From Phycisphaeraceae bacterium (lineage in GTDB: Bacteria; Planctomycetota; Phycisphaerae; Phycisphaerales; Phycisphaeraceae): a DNA stretch of 64,000 nt. Position 1 is the stretch's first letter. The number at the start of each line of letters is the position of its first letter. Made by a program: the position numbers and the translations under genes. The notes beneath the pieces were generated by a model that was given only the letters and a program-made list of their open reading frames with translations, was not told where the DNA came from and made no database searches. Below are positions 43,642 to 52,769 of the stretch, one piece after another. The stretch lies in the NCBI GenBank assembly GCA_020851465.1, contig JADZCR010000006.1, positions 124,001 to 188,000 of the forward strand. The letters are read 5' to 3'.

Positions 43642-44814
43642 ATGCTGCCGGTGGTATCACTCGATCAATTTCGTCATCGACTCATATTGCTGGAGGAGTG
43701 GCTCTGGTGTGAAGGGGCGAGCAAGCTCGGCCTGGCGCGGGCGGAACCCACACCTCAGAGAGTCGCTGAGCGGGTAGAGGCCTTATCCGATCTTTACACA
43801 ACCGGCCGCGACACCATGCTTGGCGCGATAGATGATCCCGCCCACCTCGTAGCCAAGGTCATGTATTTCCTGATTTCTGACGCGTCGAAAGTGTTTCTGA
43901 TTCTGCGCGAGCTTTACGAACGCTACGGCAGCAAACCTTACGACTTACTGCGTGTTGTCGATGTTGGCGCGGGTGTAGGAGCTACGTCGGCAGGGCTGCT
44001 TCTCTCTCTGGACCCTACGAAGGTTCAGGCAGTTCGTCTTCATGGATTCGATGCCGACGAGCGGGCTTTGCGAATGTGGAAGGTGATCGTTCGTGAAGTT
44101 GCGAAATTAGCCGGTATCGCTCTGGAGAGTGAATCGCAGGTGACAGACTTGACCCAATCCTCGGAAGTTTCAACAACATGGTCATTTGATCTGTGTCTGG
44201 CTCAGGCTGTGGTCAATGAGTTGCCGTTCGCCGCAGCGGAGGCGGATCGGCTTCGAACGGACTGGATACTGAATTGGGCGACACGAGGCCCGACCATCGT
44301 GATTGAGCCAGCCCTCCGAGAGACTACGAGGAAACTTCACGCCGCACGCGACAGGATTCTCGCCGATGGCCGTGCTGTCGTTCTGGCTCCGTGTCTTCAT
44401 CAGGAACGTTGCCCGATGCTCGCAGCGGGTGACCGTGACTGGTGCCACGAGATGCGACAATGGAATCCAACGCCTCGCGTGGCCAAGGTTCAGGCTCTCA
44501 CACGACGGCGCGATGAACGAACCAAATACTCCTTCATCGTGATGGTGCCCCGTCAGAATTCCCCTCCGCTCCATCCGTGGGAAGAGCTGTCAGGTCGTCT
44601 CGTGAGTGATGCGCTTAACAGCAAGGGCAAAATGGAACGCACCCTCTGCGACAGCGGGGGGCGGTTAGTGCCGCTGCGTCTGTTGGATAGGGATCGCACG
44701 CCGAACAATGAGTTGCTGGCCACCGCGGAACGTGGAACGCTCATTCAGATCAACAACACGTCTATGCCACGAGTCAGCCGCGAGGCAAGGGTGACTCCCG
44801 TCATCCGTGGCTGA
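43642..44814 (+). CDS. Rsm22 family SAM-dependent methyltransferase-like protein
   Basis: A 390-residue protein of the small ribosomal subunit Rsm22 family. The SAM-binding region is VVDVGAGVGATSAGLLLSL, followed by DLCLAQAVVNELP, TIVIEPALRETTRKLH, and the conserved iron-sulfur or zinc-type CLHQERCPML..DWCHE segment. Mitochondrial Rsm22/METTL17 proteins act in small-subunit assembly and bind an Fe-S cluster; the bacterial role is probably similar. The C-terminal part has an RNA-binding-type beta domain (LTRRRDERTKYSFIVMV). It converges with the cyclophilin gene, with only two bases between stops. Confidence 0.85.
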   Translation: MLPVVSLDQFRHRLILLEEWLWCEGASKLGLARAEPTPQRVAERVEALSDLYTTGRDTMLGAIDDPAHLVAKVMYFLISDASKVFLILRELYERYGSKPYDLLRVVDVGAGVGATSAGLLLSLDPTKVQAVRLHGFDADERALRMWKVIVREVAKLAGIALESESQVTDLTQSSEVSTTWSFDLCLAQAVVNELPFAAAEADRLRTDWILNWATRGPTIVIEPALRETTRKLHAARDRILADGRAVVLAPCLHQERCPMLAAGDRDWCHEMRQWNPTPRVAKVQALTRRRDERTKYSFIVMVPRQNSPPLHPWEELSGRLVSDALNSKGKMERTLCDSGGRLVPLRLLDRDRTPNNELLATAERGTLIQINNTSMPRVSREARVTPVIRG

Positions 44815-44816
44815 CG

Positions 44817-45251
44817 CTACTTTTCGTCGCTGATCTGAATGCTGTTGATCTTGTCACCCTGTTTGATTTTATTGACCACGTCCTGACCTTCGATCACTTC
44901 ACCAAACACGCTGTGTTTATTATCCAGCCACGGCGTTGGTTCGTGCGTGATGAAAAACTGGCTGCCGTTGGTGTTGGGGCCGGCATTGGCCATCGAAAGG
45001 ATGCCGGGTTTGTCATGCTTGAGCGATGGATGGAACTCATCCGCAAACTTATAACCCGGCCCGCCTCGTCCCGTACCTTCGGGGCAACCGCCTTGAATCA
45101 TGAAGTTCGCGATGACGCGGTGGAAGACCAAGTCATCGTAAAAACCCTCGCCAGCTAGTTTTTCAAAGTTGGCGACGGTCTTGGGAACCTTGTCAGCGTG
45201 AAGCTTGACGCGGATTTTTCCCTTGGCGGTGTCGAAGGTGGCTACTTTCAT
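44817..45251 (-). CDS. Peptidyl-prolyl cis-trans isomerase, cyclophilin type
   Basis: A 144-residue cyclophilin without signal peptide. The active-site arginine is in [13 protein letters not shown], followed by the [26 protein letters not shown] and [18 protein letters not shown] motifs. It accelerates proline isomerisation in the cytosol. Length is on the short side for cyclophilins but typical for bacterial minimal members. AGAGGAG lies seven bases before the ATG. It overlaps nothing and converges with the Rsm22 gene; GH95-like hydrolase lies on the other side, divergent. Confidence 0.95.
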   Translation of the reverse strand: MKVATFDTAKGKIRVKLHADKVPKTVANFEKLAGEGFYDDLVFHRVIANFMIQGGCPEGTGRGGPGYKFADEFHPSLKHDKPGILSMANAGPNTNGSQFFITHEPTPWLDNKHSVFGEVIEGQDVVNKIKQGDKINSIQISDEK

Positions 45252-45457
45252 GAGAGACTCCTCTAAAGGTGAGAAATCTTACCGAGTCCCAGCGGCGGCG
45301 TCATGGTACAGTGCAAATTTCAGCTGTGACATTGAAATACGAAGCCTGTCCTCGCCTGACATTGCCGACTTTACGATTGAGCTGCATCTTCAAATCGTGA
45401 TCGTCGATTCGGTAAACTTAGTCATTTGTCACGGCAAATCGCGATTAAGGAAAGCAC

Positions 45458-47671
45458 ATGCTAGACCTGCACCTGACTGCTCCGATCGATCGGTGGGATG
45501 AAGCGATTCCGCTGGGTAACGGTCTGATGGGCACGCTGCTCTGGGGAGCGAAAAATCAAATCAAACTTTCGCTCGACCGCGGCGATATGTGGGATCTGCG
45601 TCCAATCCCCACGTTTGAGGAGCCGGATTGGAACTGGGCGACGCTCAAGCGGCTCGTCAAGGAGAAAAATCACGCGGAGATCGTGCGCCGGTTCGATGAG
45701 CCTTACAACGGTCCCTATCCGACGAAGATTCCCGCGGGCCGAATCGAGATTACACTCGGCAGAGGCGTTGGGCTGGAATCCTTCAACCTGGATTTGGCAC
45801 GGGCAATCGGATCATCGAGATGGAAGGGTGGTGCTGCGCAAGTTTTTTGCAGCGCAACCGCCTCGGTAGGGATGGTGTTGCTGACGGGAAAGGGTGCTGC
45901 AGCCGCGAAAGTGCGGGTGGTACCGGCTGCCTTTGGCGGCAATGTCACCGTGGCACAGAAAAGTTCGCTACAGACCGGCGATCTGGCGGTACTCGGATAC
46001 CCGCCGCCGGTTGTCGGTCGCTCAGGGACCGTTCAGTGGTCACTTCAGCGCAGCGTGGATTCGTTCGCGTTCGCCATCGTGGTCGCAACGCGCAATGTTG
46101 TCGGCGGCCTTCTTGTGGCGTACACCGTTACCTGCACAAATGACGGACCTGATCCCGTCGCCATCGGCAAGGCGCGCGTAGCGGACGCAGTTGCAGCCGG
46201 CTTCTCGAAAATGCTCCGTCCTCACGTTGCGTGGTGGAAAAAATTCTGGTCGCAATCCCGCGTCAAGCTTCCTGACAAGGCGATCCAGCAGCACTACGAG
46301 ATCGTGCAGTATTTCTATGGCAGTGCGTCGCGTCGTGGTGCTCCACCGATGCCGCTGCAAGGTGTGTGGACTGCCGACGAAGGCAAGCTCCCGCCTTGGA
46401 AGGGGGATTATCACCACGATCTCAACACGCAATTGACCTATTGGGCGTATCTGCAATCCGGGCACTGGGAGGAGGGGTTGTGCTTCCTCGATTTTCTGTG
46501 GGATCTCTTGCCGCGAGGCCGAAAGTTTGCGAAGGAATTTTACGGCACCCCCGGAGCTATTTTGCCCGGGGTCGCAGCTCTGGACGGACAGCCGCTGGGT
46601 GGCTGGGCGCAGTACACGGTGGTCCCGATCAACTCCGCATGGCTGGCGCACGCCTTTTATCTGCACTGGCGTTACACGATGGACCAGGAGTTTCTCCGCA
46701 GCCGTGCTTATCCATGGTGTGCGGAGGTTGGTACCGCACTGGCTGCCATGCTCGAACCCGACGCAAACGAAAAACTCAAACTACCGCTCTCCGCTTCACC
46801 GGAAGTACACGACAACACGCTCAAGGCATGGATGACACCTAACACCACGTATGACTTGTCCCTGCTGCGCTGGCTTTTTGGAGCCTTGGTGGAAATGGCG
46901 CGGGAGATTGAGGACGATGCTGCTGCGACACACTGGAGCAACCTGCTTGCGCAGTTAGATGACTTTGCTGTGGCTGAGGATTGGGGCGGGCCGGCCCTGC
47001 GGTTGGCAGTTGATGAGTCCCTGACTGAGTCGCATCGGCACTTCTCGCAACTCATGCCGATTCATCCGCTGGGGACGTTGCACATCGAGGGCAGCGATCA
47101 CGACCGCGCGGTCATCAAGGGGTCACTCACGCAGATCGACAGGCTCGGCAGCGGCTACTGGTGCGGTTACAGCTTTTCGTGGATGTCATGTATCGCCGCC
47201 CGTGCCGAACAAGCGGAAAAGTCACGAACCATGCTGGAAACCTACCTCAAGGCCTGCACTTCGAGGAATGGGTTTCATCTCAACGGTGATTACAAAAATC
47301 TCGGCGTGTCCGCGTTCAAGTATCGCCCATTCACGCTGGAAGGAAACTTTGCTGCAGCGCAGGCGGTTCATGAGATGCTGCTTCAAAGCTGGGGTGGAAC
47401 GGTTCGCGTATTTCCGTGTGTCTCGGAAAGTTGGCGTGATGTTTCATTCGACAATCTTTGCGCGGAAGGTGCCATGCGAGTGTCAGCCGTACGACGCGAT
47501 GGTAAGACTTCCTCGGTGCGAGTAACAGCACACGCAGATACGACGCTGCGGCTTCGTGATCCGTTTGTGGGAAACAAAGTGAAATGGAGTCAGCGCGGCG
47601 TAGCTCGCCAGGGAAGTGACTGGATTATCTCGCTGCGTGCCGGCCAGACTGTGGAAGCAATACGAATGTAA
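45458..47671 (+). CDS. GH95-like glycoside hydrolase (alpha-L-fucosidase family)
   Basis: A 737-residue protein with glycoside hydrolase family 95 architecture. The N-terminal beta-sandwich starts with PIDRWDEAIPLGNGLMGTLLWGAKNQIKLSLDRGDMWDLRP. The (alpha/alpha)6 barrel includes DLNTQLTYWAYLQSG, corresponding to the catalytic Asn region, and TLEGNFAAAQAVHEMLLQS, with Glu where family members usually have the catalytic Asp. GGTVRVFPCVSESWRDV is also typical. GH95 enzymes release terminal fucose or galactose. No signal peptide is seen, so it may act in the cytosol. AAGGAAAG lies six bases before the ATG. Confidence 0.85.
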   Translation: MLDLHLTAPIDRWDEAIPLGNGLMGTLLWGAKNQIKLSLDRGDMWDLRPIPTFEEPDWNWATLKRLVKEKNHAEIVRRFDEPYNGPYPTKIPAGRIEITLGRGVGLESFNLDLARAIGSSRWKGGAAQVFCSATASVGMVLLTGKGAAAAKVRVVPAAFGGNVTVAQKSSLQTGDLAVLGYPPPVVGRSGTVQWSLQRSVDSFAFAIVVATRNVVGGLLVAYTVTCTNDGPDPVAIGKARVADAVAAGFSKMLRPHVAWWKKFWSQSRVKLPDKAIQQHYEIVQYFYGSASRRGAPPMPLQGVWTADEGKLPPWKGDYHHDLNTQLTYWAYLQSGHWEEGLCFLDFLWDLLPRGRKFAKEFYGTPGAILPGVAALDGQPLGGWAQYTVVPINSAWLAHAFYLHWRYTMDQEFLRSRAYPWCAEVGTALAAMLEPDANEKLKLPLSASPEVHDNTLKAWMTPNTTYDLSLLRWLFGALVEMAREIEDDAAATHWSNLLAQLDDFAVAEDWGGPALRLAVDESLTESHRHFSQLMPIHPLGTLHIEGSDHDRAVIKGSLTQIDRLGSGYWCGYSFSWMSCIAARAEQAEKSRTMLETYLKACTSRNGFHLNGDYKNLGVSAFKYRPFTLEGNFAAAQAVHEMLLQSWGGTVRVFPCVSESWRDVSFDNLCAEGAMRVSAVRRDGKTSSVRVTAHADTTLRLRDPFVGNKVKWSQRGVARQGSDWIISLRAGQTVEAIRM

Positions 47672-47723
47672 ACCGACTTAGCCGGTTGCGATAATGGCAA
47701 CGAGTGGGAGGTTTAGGCAAAAT

Positions 47724-47757
47724 AAAAAACCCCGCTGCCGCCGAAGCGACAACGGGG
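47724..47757 (-). terminator. Intrinsic terminator with UUCG tetraloop
   Basis: Minus-strand RNA pairs CCCCGUUGUCGC (47757-47746) with GCGGCAGCGGGG (47741-47730), twelve pairs with two G-U, capped by UUCG (47745-47742) and followed by six U. On the plus strand the two G-U pairs become A-C mismatches, which shows the direction. It lies about 150 bases past the ROK gene stop. Confidence 0.9.
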
Positions 47758-47812
47758 CGGAGGGGAGAAAGCAAGGTAGTAGTTAGAGAATCGGAATCCT
47801 CGACTTAAAAAC
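47724..47812 (-). ncRNA. Candidate small RNA (about 88 nt)
   Basis: Between the ROK gene stop (47903) and the GH95 gene, the minus strand has TTGAAA (47847-47842), a 16-base spacer and CAGAAT (47825-47820), giving a start near 47812. The transcript would form a six-pair hairpin GAGGAU-UCCG-AUUCUC (47801-47786), then an unpaired U/C-rich stretch UUUCUCCCCUCC (47770-47759), complementary to a Shine-Dalgarno sequence, and end in the UUCG-capped terminator. The layout is that of a base-pairing regulator. It could instead be a 3' UTR of the ROK transcript. No known RNA family is recognised. Confidence 0.5.
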
Positions 47813-47819
47813 TCCAATT

Positions 47820-47847
47820 ATTCTGACCATTCTAGGCAAGGTTTCAA
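47820..47847 (-). promoter_or_regulatory. Candidate promoter for the small RNA
   Basis: Minus-strand -35 TTGAAA (47847-47842) and -10 CAGAAT (47825-47820), with 16 bases between. Start near 47812. It lies in an AT-rich stretch downstream of the ROK stop. Confidence 0.4.
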
Positions 47848-47902
47848 GTCCTTTTTTCACTAAGTTAACATTTTTTTTGATACCGGTGCATTCCGAGGTC
47901 GT

Positions 47903-48874
47903 TTAAGCCAGCCTTTCCCGTGCTAATAACGCTGCTCCGATGCAACCAGCATGATCTCCGAGTTTGCTGGGTAAAATCCGGCATTGAGTTAAATCCGGTG
48001 GAAAAACTGTCGCCTCGAAGCTCTGCCGGACCCATTCCACCCATCGTTTGTCCAATGCTTCGGTGACCCCGCCCCCCAGGACGACACAGGGTAAGCTCAT
48101 GACCGTTACAAGGTTAGCGATTGCCACTCCCACATAATGCGCCGCTTTCTGGATCACTTCGACGGTCAGCTTGTCATCCTTGGACATCGCCTCCGCAAGA
48201 ACCTTTGATCGGACGTTGGCCAAGTCGCCTCCTGCGATCTGGGGTACTTTGCTCGCGTGGTTGGACTGGATTAGTTGAACAATTAACGAAGTGATCGCTG
48301 TCCGACTCGCGAGGTTTTCAAGCGTTCTCCGTCCGCGCTGTCCGTCAGCGATCAGCACCGTGTGTCCAATTTCCCCCGCAGTCAGAAAGTGGCCGTGGTA
48401 GAGCTTGCCGTCCAGCACGAGTCCTCCGCCGATACCTGTGCCGACGAAGACGCCCAGCACGTCGTCATATCCTTTCGCAGCTCCAGCTTTGTATTCACCC
48501 CAAGTGCCAACATTCACATCGTTGTCCAGAGTGACCGGCAACTGATCGAGTTCACGACTCAAGAGTTTGGCGAGCGGGAACTCATTCCATCGCAGGTTGA
48601 CAGCCGTAAGGACCACACCTTTGCGTATGTCCACGACACCCGGAGCACCGATGCCGATGCCGCCGACTTCATTCGTTTTTACTCCCGCTTCATCCAGCGC
48701 ATCACGTGCCGTTCTGGCGATGCGTTTGACGACAGATTCGGAGCCTTCATCCGCTTTTGTCTTGCTGCGCGTGGTGGCCAGGAGTTTGTGGTTTTTTCCC
48801 AGAACGCCGACCTGGATATTGGTCCCGCCTAGATCTATACCGACGAAGGGACGCTTGTCATTCACTTTGGCCAT
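47903..48874 (-). CDS. ROK family sugar kinase (glucokinase-like)
   Basis: A 323-residue ROK protein with phosphate-1 motif FVGIDLGGTNIQVGV, the DNDVNVGTWGE catalytic Asp region, and VFVGTGIGGGLVLDGKLYHG. No N-terminal winged helix is present, so it is a kinase rather than an NagC-like repressor. GHTVLIADGQRGRRTLENLASRTAI replaces the usual zinc-binding CxCGxxGCxE; all three cysteines are missing. Glucose or a related hexose is the likely substrate, inferred from the family. It is transcribed away from gatA, 126 bases downstream of the gatA stop. Confidence 0.92.
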   Translation of the reverse strand: MAKVNDKRPFVGIDLGGTNIQVGVLGKNHKLLATTRSKTKADEGSESVVKRIARTARDALDEAGVKTNEVGGIGIGAPGVVDIRKGVVLTAVNLRWNEFPLAKLLSRELDQLPVTLDNDVNVGTWGEYKAGAAKGYDDVLGVFVGTGIGGGLVLDGKLYHGHFLTAGEIGHTVLIADGQRGRRTLENLASRTAITSLIVQLIQSNHASKVPQIAGGDLANVRSKVLAEAMSKDDKLTVEVIQKAAHYVGVAIANLVTVMSLPCVVLGGGVTEALDKRWVEWVRQSFEATVFPPDLTQCRILPSKLGDHAGCIGAALLARERLA

Positions 48875-49000
48875 GACTGCCTCCGTCTGTGTGGATTCCG
48901 ATACGCAACAACAGCCGAGGTCACGCGGCAGGGCGAGCCAGCCCTTCCGATGGGTTCGTCACTGTGAGTATAACGGTCTGCGTCGCCGGTCAAAGCTGAC

Positions 49001-50464
49001 TCAGAGAGTCGGACGTTCCTTCGCGAGGTCGAGCGACTTTTCCAGAAACTGCGCGATGCGGAACAGTCGTGCTTCATCGAAGACATTGCCGAGTAATTGC
49101 AGGCCCAGCGGCATCCTTCCGCCATCCGTTTCGGCGAAGCCGCCGGGTATGCTGATGCCAGGAATGCCAGCGAGATTAGCGTTTACGGTGTAAACATCGT
49201 TGAGATACATTTCGAGCGGGTTATCCGTCTTTTCACCGAACTTGAAGGCCGGCCCCGTGGTGGTGGGGCAGAGAATCGCATCACAATTTTCAAAAGCCCG
49301 ATCAAAGTCTCGTTTGATGAGTCTGCGGACCTTCAGAGCACGCAGGTAATAGGCATCGTAATAGCCGCTCGAAAGCGCGTAGGTGCCCAGCATGATCCGT
49401 CGTTTAACTTCGGGGCCGAAACCCTCAGCTCGTGAGCGGGAGTAGAGATCCGCCAGATCGCTCGCCTGTGAGCTGCGATGGCCGTAGCGGATACCGTCAT
49501 ACCGGGCAAGATTGCTGGACGCTTCCGCCGTCGCCACGATGTAGTACGTGGGAATGCCGTACTCGGTGTGCGGCAAGTCCACCTCGACGATCTGTGCGCC
49601 GGCTTGCTTATACGCCGCTACAGCCGTCTCGATGGCTTTGGTCAGCGCGGGATGATTGGAGTCGGACAGGTATTGCTTGGCTAGTCCGATCCGAATGCCG
49701 CGCTCCATCGGTACTGCCAATGCAGCTGAGTAATCAGGCACCGATACGTCTGCGCTGGTTGAGTCAAGCGGATCATGTCCCGACAGGATCTGGAGCAGTA
49801 ATGCTGCATCCGCCACGGTGTGAGCGAACGGCCCGATCTGATCGAGACTGCTGGCGAAGGCGACCAGCCCGTATCGACTGACGCGGCCATAGGTCGGTTT
49901 GACTCCGACGACACCGCAGAGTGCCGCAGGCTGTCGGATGGAGCCGCCGGTATCGGACCCCAGCGAGCCGGCGCAGAGGTCAGCCGCGAGTGCCGCCGCC
50001 GATCCGCCTGACGATCCGCCGGGGACGCAGGCGGTATTCCAAGGATTGCGGCTGGGGCCAAACGCGGAGTTTTCGGTGGATGAGCCCATCGCGAACTCGT
50101 CCAGGATGGTTTTACCCAGCACAATCGCGCCTGCATTTTCGAGTCGCTGGACTGCGGTTGCCGTGTAAGGAGCGTGGAAGTTTTCGAGAATCTTTGAAGA
50201 ACAGGTTGTGCGACCGTAATCGGTACACATGTTGTCCTTGATCGCGATCGGTACGCCTGCGAGCGGGCCGGTGATCTTCCCGGTATCCACCTCGGTTGCC
50301 CGCTGCTGCGCTCGCTGGCGATAGGTCTCGTGATAGGCGGTGAGCTTTGGATTCAGGCGGTCGATTCGATCAAAGTAAGCATCGACTGTCGCACGCGCGG
50401 AAATCTGCCGCGCAGCGATCGCGTCCCGTGTCTGGATCAAGGTGGTTTTTGTGGGGTCGATCAT
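49001..50464 (-). CDS. gatA: Glutamyl-tRNA(Gln)/aspartyl-tRNA(Asn) amidotransferase subunit A
   Basis: GatA (487 aa) produces ammonia for converting misacylated Glu-tRNA(Gln) or Asp-tRNA(Asn). The amidase signature is complete: AIKDN with the catalytic Lys, PGGSSGGSAAALAA with the cis-Ser, and GSDTGGSIRQPA with the nucleophilic Ser. Length and ends are normal. The upstream ORF for a small membrane protein overlaps by ATGA, and gatC lies before that, so gatC, the small ORF and gatA form one unit. gatB is not in the window. Confidence 0.97.
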   Translation of the reverse strand: MIDPTKTTLIQTRDAIAARQISARATVDAYFDRIDRLNPKLTAYHETYRQRAQQRATEVDTGKITGPLAGVPIAIKDNMCTDYGRTTCSSKILENFHAPYTATAVQRLENAGAIVLGKTILDEFAMGSSTENSAFGPSRNPWNTACVPGGSSGGSAAALAADLCAGSLGSDTGGSIRQPAALCGVVGVKPTYGRVSRYGLVAFASSLDQIGPFAHTVADAALLLQILSGHDPLDSTSADVSVPDYSAALAVPMERGIRIGLAKQYLSDSNHPALTKAIETAVAAYKQAGAQIVEVDLPHTEYGIPTYYIVATAEASSNLARYDGIRYGHRSSQASDLADLYSRSRAEGFGPEVKRRIMLGTYALSSGYYDAYYLRALKVRRLIKRDFDRAFENCDAILCPTTTGPAFKFGEKTDNPLEMYLNDVYTVNANLAGIPGISIPGGFAETDGGRMPLGLQLLGNVFDEARLFRIAQFLEKSLDLAKERPTL

Positions 50465-50826
50465 GTCTGCGAGGGGGGTAACGGTTCGAGATCAATAGGC
50501 TCTGTGGGTAACGGCTTCGCTGTTGTATGTACGGACTCCGTGTTGTTCGCTGGGGTAACGGGTTGGGGTGTCACGGTCGACGAAGCGGTACTTGTTGAGG
50601 AGGCGTTTTGCACCTGTTTCAGGAATGCTCTGAGCGTGATCGATTGCAGCCAGGCAGCCGATAGCAAAGCTGCACCAGAGGCAATCCCCAGGCCGATGGA
50701 GGACTGACTTCGGAACAACGACGTCAATGCGAGGATCAAGCCGACGACAAAAAAATGTTGGGCTTTGATCGACAAGGCGTCGATCGCCTCGACCAGCGGA
50801 GTCAGGTTGGGGACTTTGATTTCCAT
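50461..50826 (-). CDS. Small membrane protein between gatC and gatA
   Basis: A 121-residue protein with one or two hydrophobic segments (about 22-42 and 47-65: FFVVGLILALTSLF, IGLGIASGAALLSAAWLQSI) and a Ser/Thr/Pro-rich tail. No family is recognised. It starts 21 bases after the gatC stop and ends in an ATGA overlap with gatA, so it is translated with them. The position inside the amidotransferase operon is unusual; any link to that enzyme is only positional. Confidence 0.65.
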   Translation of the reverse strand: MEIKVPNLTPLVEAIDALSIKAQHFFVVGLILALTSLFRSQSSIGLGIASGAALLSAAWLQSITLRAFLKQVQNASSTSTASSTVTPQPVTPANNTESVHTTAKPLPTEPIDLEPLPPSQT

Positions 50827-50847
50827 GTCGAATAACGTGGCGACCGC

Positions 50848-51156
50848 TTACGCGCCGCCTCCATCACCAATCACTTTGGGGACACGGAAGAATGGCGGCG
50901 TTTTCTCCGGGGCATTGGCCAGCACCGCATCGTTGGGTAACCCAGCTCGCGGTTCGTCCTCACGCAGCACGTTGTTAAGCTCCATCGCGTGGGCCATGGG
51001 TTCCACGCCGTCCACATTGAGCTCGTTGAGCTTCGAGACATAATCAAGCACCGCCGACAGCCTGCTCGCCATTTGCGATACTTCATCTTCACCCAGCCGC
51101 AGACGGCTGAGCTTTGCGACGTGGCGTACTTGATCGTCAGTGAGTTTTTCAGGCAT
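50848..51156 (-). CDS. gatC: Glutamyl-tRNA(Gln)/aspartyl-tRNA(Asn) amidotransferase subunit C
   Basis: GatC (102 aa) is the small subunit that stabilises GatA. The pattern LTDDQVRHVAKLSRLRLGEDEVSQMASRLSAVLDYVSKLNELNVDGVEPMAHAMELNNVLREDEPR matches the family, with the conserved EPM...N.LR.D segment. Length is typical (about 95). It is divergent from queF with about 160 bases between, where no strong promoter was identified. It is followed by the small membrane protein gene and gatA. Confidence 0.96.
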   Translation of the reverse strand: MPEKLTDDQVRHVAKLSRLRLGEDEVSQMASRLSAVLDYVSKLNELNVDGVEPMAHAMELNNVLREDEPRAGLPNDAVLANAPEKTPPFFRVPKVIGDGGGA

Positions 51157-51319
51157 GGCGGTGCTCGATGGCGTGCGCGCATAAGGTATCAGGCAGGCGC
51201 GATCGACGCGACCTGCCAGTCGAATGACGGTGTTGCGATCCGTTCTTTTCGATTTCAGCGGTTGAGAAACGACGCGATCGGATGTTCTTCGCTATTCTGT
51301 AGGTTCTGTGAGGTCTCCC

Positions 51320-51685
51320 ATGCCCCAAGCTGCGCTCCTTGAAATGTTCGACAACCCTGCCCCCGGACGTGATTACGTCATCGAACACGTGTCCGATGAG
51401 TTCACCAGTGTCTGTCCGAAGACCGGTCACCCGGACTTCGGTTCGGTGACCTTGCGATACAGCCCCGACAAGCACTGCGTGGAGCTGAAAAGCCTCAAGT
51501 TGTATTACCAGAGTTTTCGCTCGGAAGGGATTTTCTACGAAGCGGTGACAAATCGTATCGCAGACGATCTTTCCAAAGTGATGAAGCCGCGGTGGATGGT
51601 GCTGATCACGGATTGGAAGGGCCGTGGCGGCATCCGGTCGCGTATTCGTGCGGAAGTGGGGGCCGTACCGGGTCATGAACGTTAG
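51320..51685 (+). CDS. queF: NADPH-dependent 7-cyano-7-deazaguanine reductase
   Basis: A 121-residue QueF that reduces preQ0 to preQ1 in queuosine biosynthesis. The catalytic cysteine is C32 in EFTSVCPKTGHPDFG, with Asp39 nearby; ELKSLKLYYQSFRSEGIFYEAVTN is the usual substrate-binding segment. It is the short, unimodular form. I use ATG at 51320; a GTG at 51308 is an alternative. No preQ1 riboswitch is recognised upstream and no other que gene is in the window. sucD follows 84 bases downstream. Confidence 0.95.
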   Translation: MPQAALLEMFDNPAPGRDYVIEHVSDEFTSVCPKTGHPDFGSVTLRYSPDKHCVELKSLKLYYQSFRSEGIFYEAVTNRIADDLSKVMKPRWMVLITDWKGRGGIRSRIRAEVGAVPGHER

Positions 51686-51769
51686 CACCAGCCGGCAGCG
51701 TGGAGACCGCCCCATTGTGGTTGACGCGAGATGCCGCTATCTTTAGCCCCCCAACCATCGAGACATTTT

Positions 51770-52672
51770 ATGAGCATTCTTGTTGATAAATCGACGAAAG
51801 TGATCTGCCAGGGCATCACCGGTGCAGCCGGTGCGTTTCATACCAAAGGCTGCCTCGACTACGGCACGCAGATGGTTGGCGGAGTGACGCCCGGAAAAGG
51901 TGGGACGAAGGATGCGAACGGCCTGCCGGTGTTCAACACCTGCTTTGAAGCGGTACAGGCCACAGGCGCGAACGCGACCATGATCTTTGTCCCGCCTCCG
52001 TTTGCCGCTGACGCAATCCTTGAAGCAGCGGATGCGGGCATCAAGCTGATCGTCGCCATCACCGAGGGCATCCCGGTCATTGACATGACCCGCGTCAAGC
52101 AGGCGATGGACACGCAGTTCAAGGCCGCCCGGCTCATCGGCCCGAATTGCCCGGGTGTCATTACCCCCGGACAGTGCAAGATCGGAATCATGCCCGGCTA
52201 CATCCATACACCGGTTACGGAATCGAAAACGAAAAAAGGTGTCGGCATCATCAGCCGATCCGGCACGCTGACTTACGAAGCAGTCTGGCAGACCAGCTCA
52301 CGCGGGCTTGGTCAGTCGAGCTGTGTCGGCATCGGCGGCGACCCGGTACGAGGTACTAGTTTCATTGATTGCCTTGCGCTCTTTAACGCGGACGCCGAGA
52401 CGCACGGCATCGTCATGATCGGTGAGATCGGCGGTACCGACGAGGAACAGGCCGCAGCGTACATCAAACAGCACGTCAAAAAGCCGGTGGCGGCGTTTAT
52501 CGCCGGTCGCACCGCTCCTCCCGGACGACGAATGGGACACGCGGGCGCGATTATTTCCGGCGGCGAAGGCGGCGCAGAATCGAAACTGGCTGCGCTGCGT
52601 GCGGCTGGATGCCACATCGCAGAAAGCCCCGCTGATCTCGGTGCGACAATCGCAAAAGCTCTCGGTATCTGA
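51770..52672 (+). CDS. sucD: Succinyl-CoA synthetase subunit alpha
   Basis: SucD (300 aa) binds CoA and carries the phosphohistidine in the TCA cycle enzyme. CoA-binding [53 protein letters not shown] and the phospho-His in [25 protein letters not shown] are present. Length is typical. The beta subunit gene sucC normally precedes sucD, but here the preceding gene is queF and no sucC is in the window. The start ATG at 51770 is preferred over a start at 51731 outside the domain. Confidence 0.96.
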   Translation: MSILVDKSTKVICQGITGAAGAFHTKGCLDYGTQMVGGVTPGKGGTKDANGLPVFNTCFEAVQATGANATMIFVPPPFAADAILEAADAGIKLIVAITEGIPVIDMTRVKQAMDTQFKAARLIGPNCPGVITPGQCKIGIMPGYIHTPVTESKTKKGVGIISRSGTLTYEAVWQTSSRGLGQSSCVGIGGDPVRGTSFIDCLALFNADAETHGIVMIGEIGGTDEEQAAAYIKQHVKKPVAAFIAGRTAPPGRRMGHAGAIISGGEGGAESKLAALRAAGCHIAESPADLGATIAKALGI

Positions 52673-52769
52673 AACGGCTGTCACGCAGAGAGGTTGGATC
52701 ACCACAGATCGGCAATCCTCCTTTTGCGACTTTCCAACTGCCCGAATCGTTGCGTTGTCGAGTAACGAT

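Noticed and set aside
51190..51320. Possible preQ1 riboswitch upstream of queF
   Set aside because: No hairpin with the A-rich tail of preQ1 aptamers could be found in the leader.
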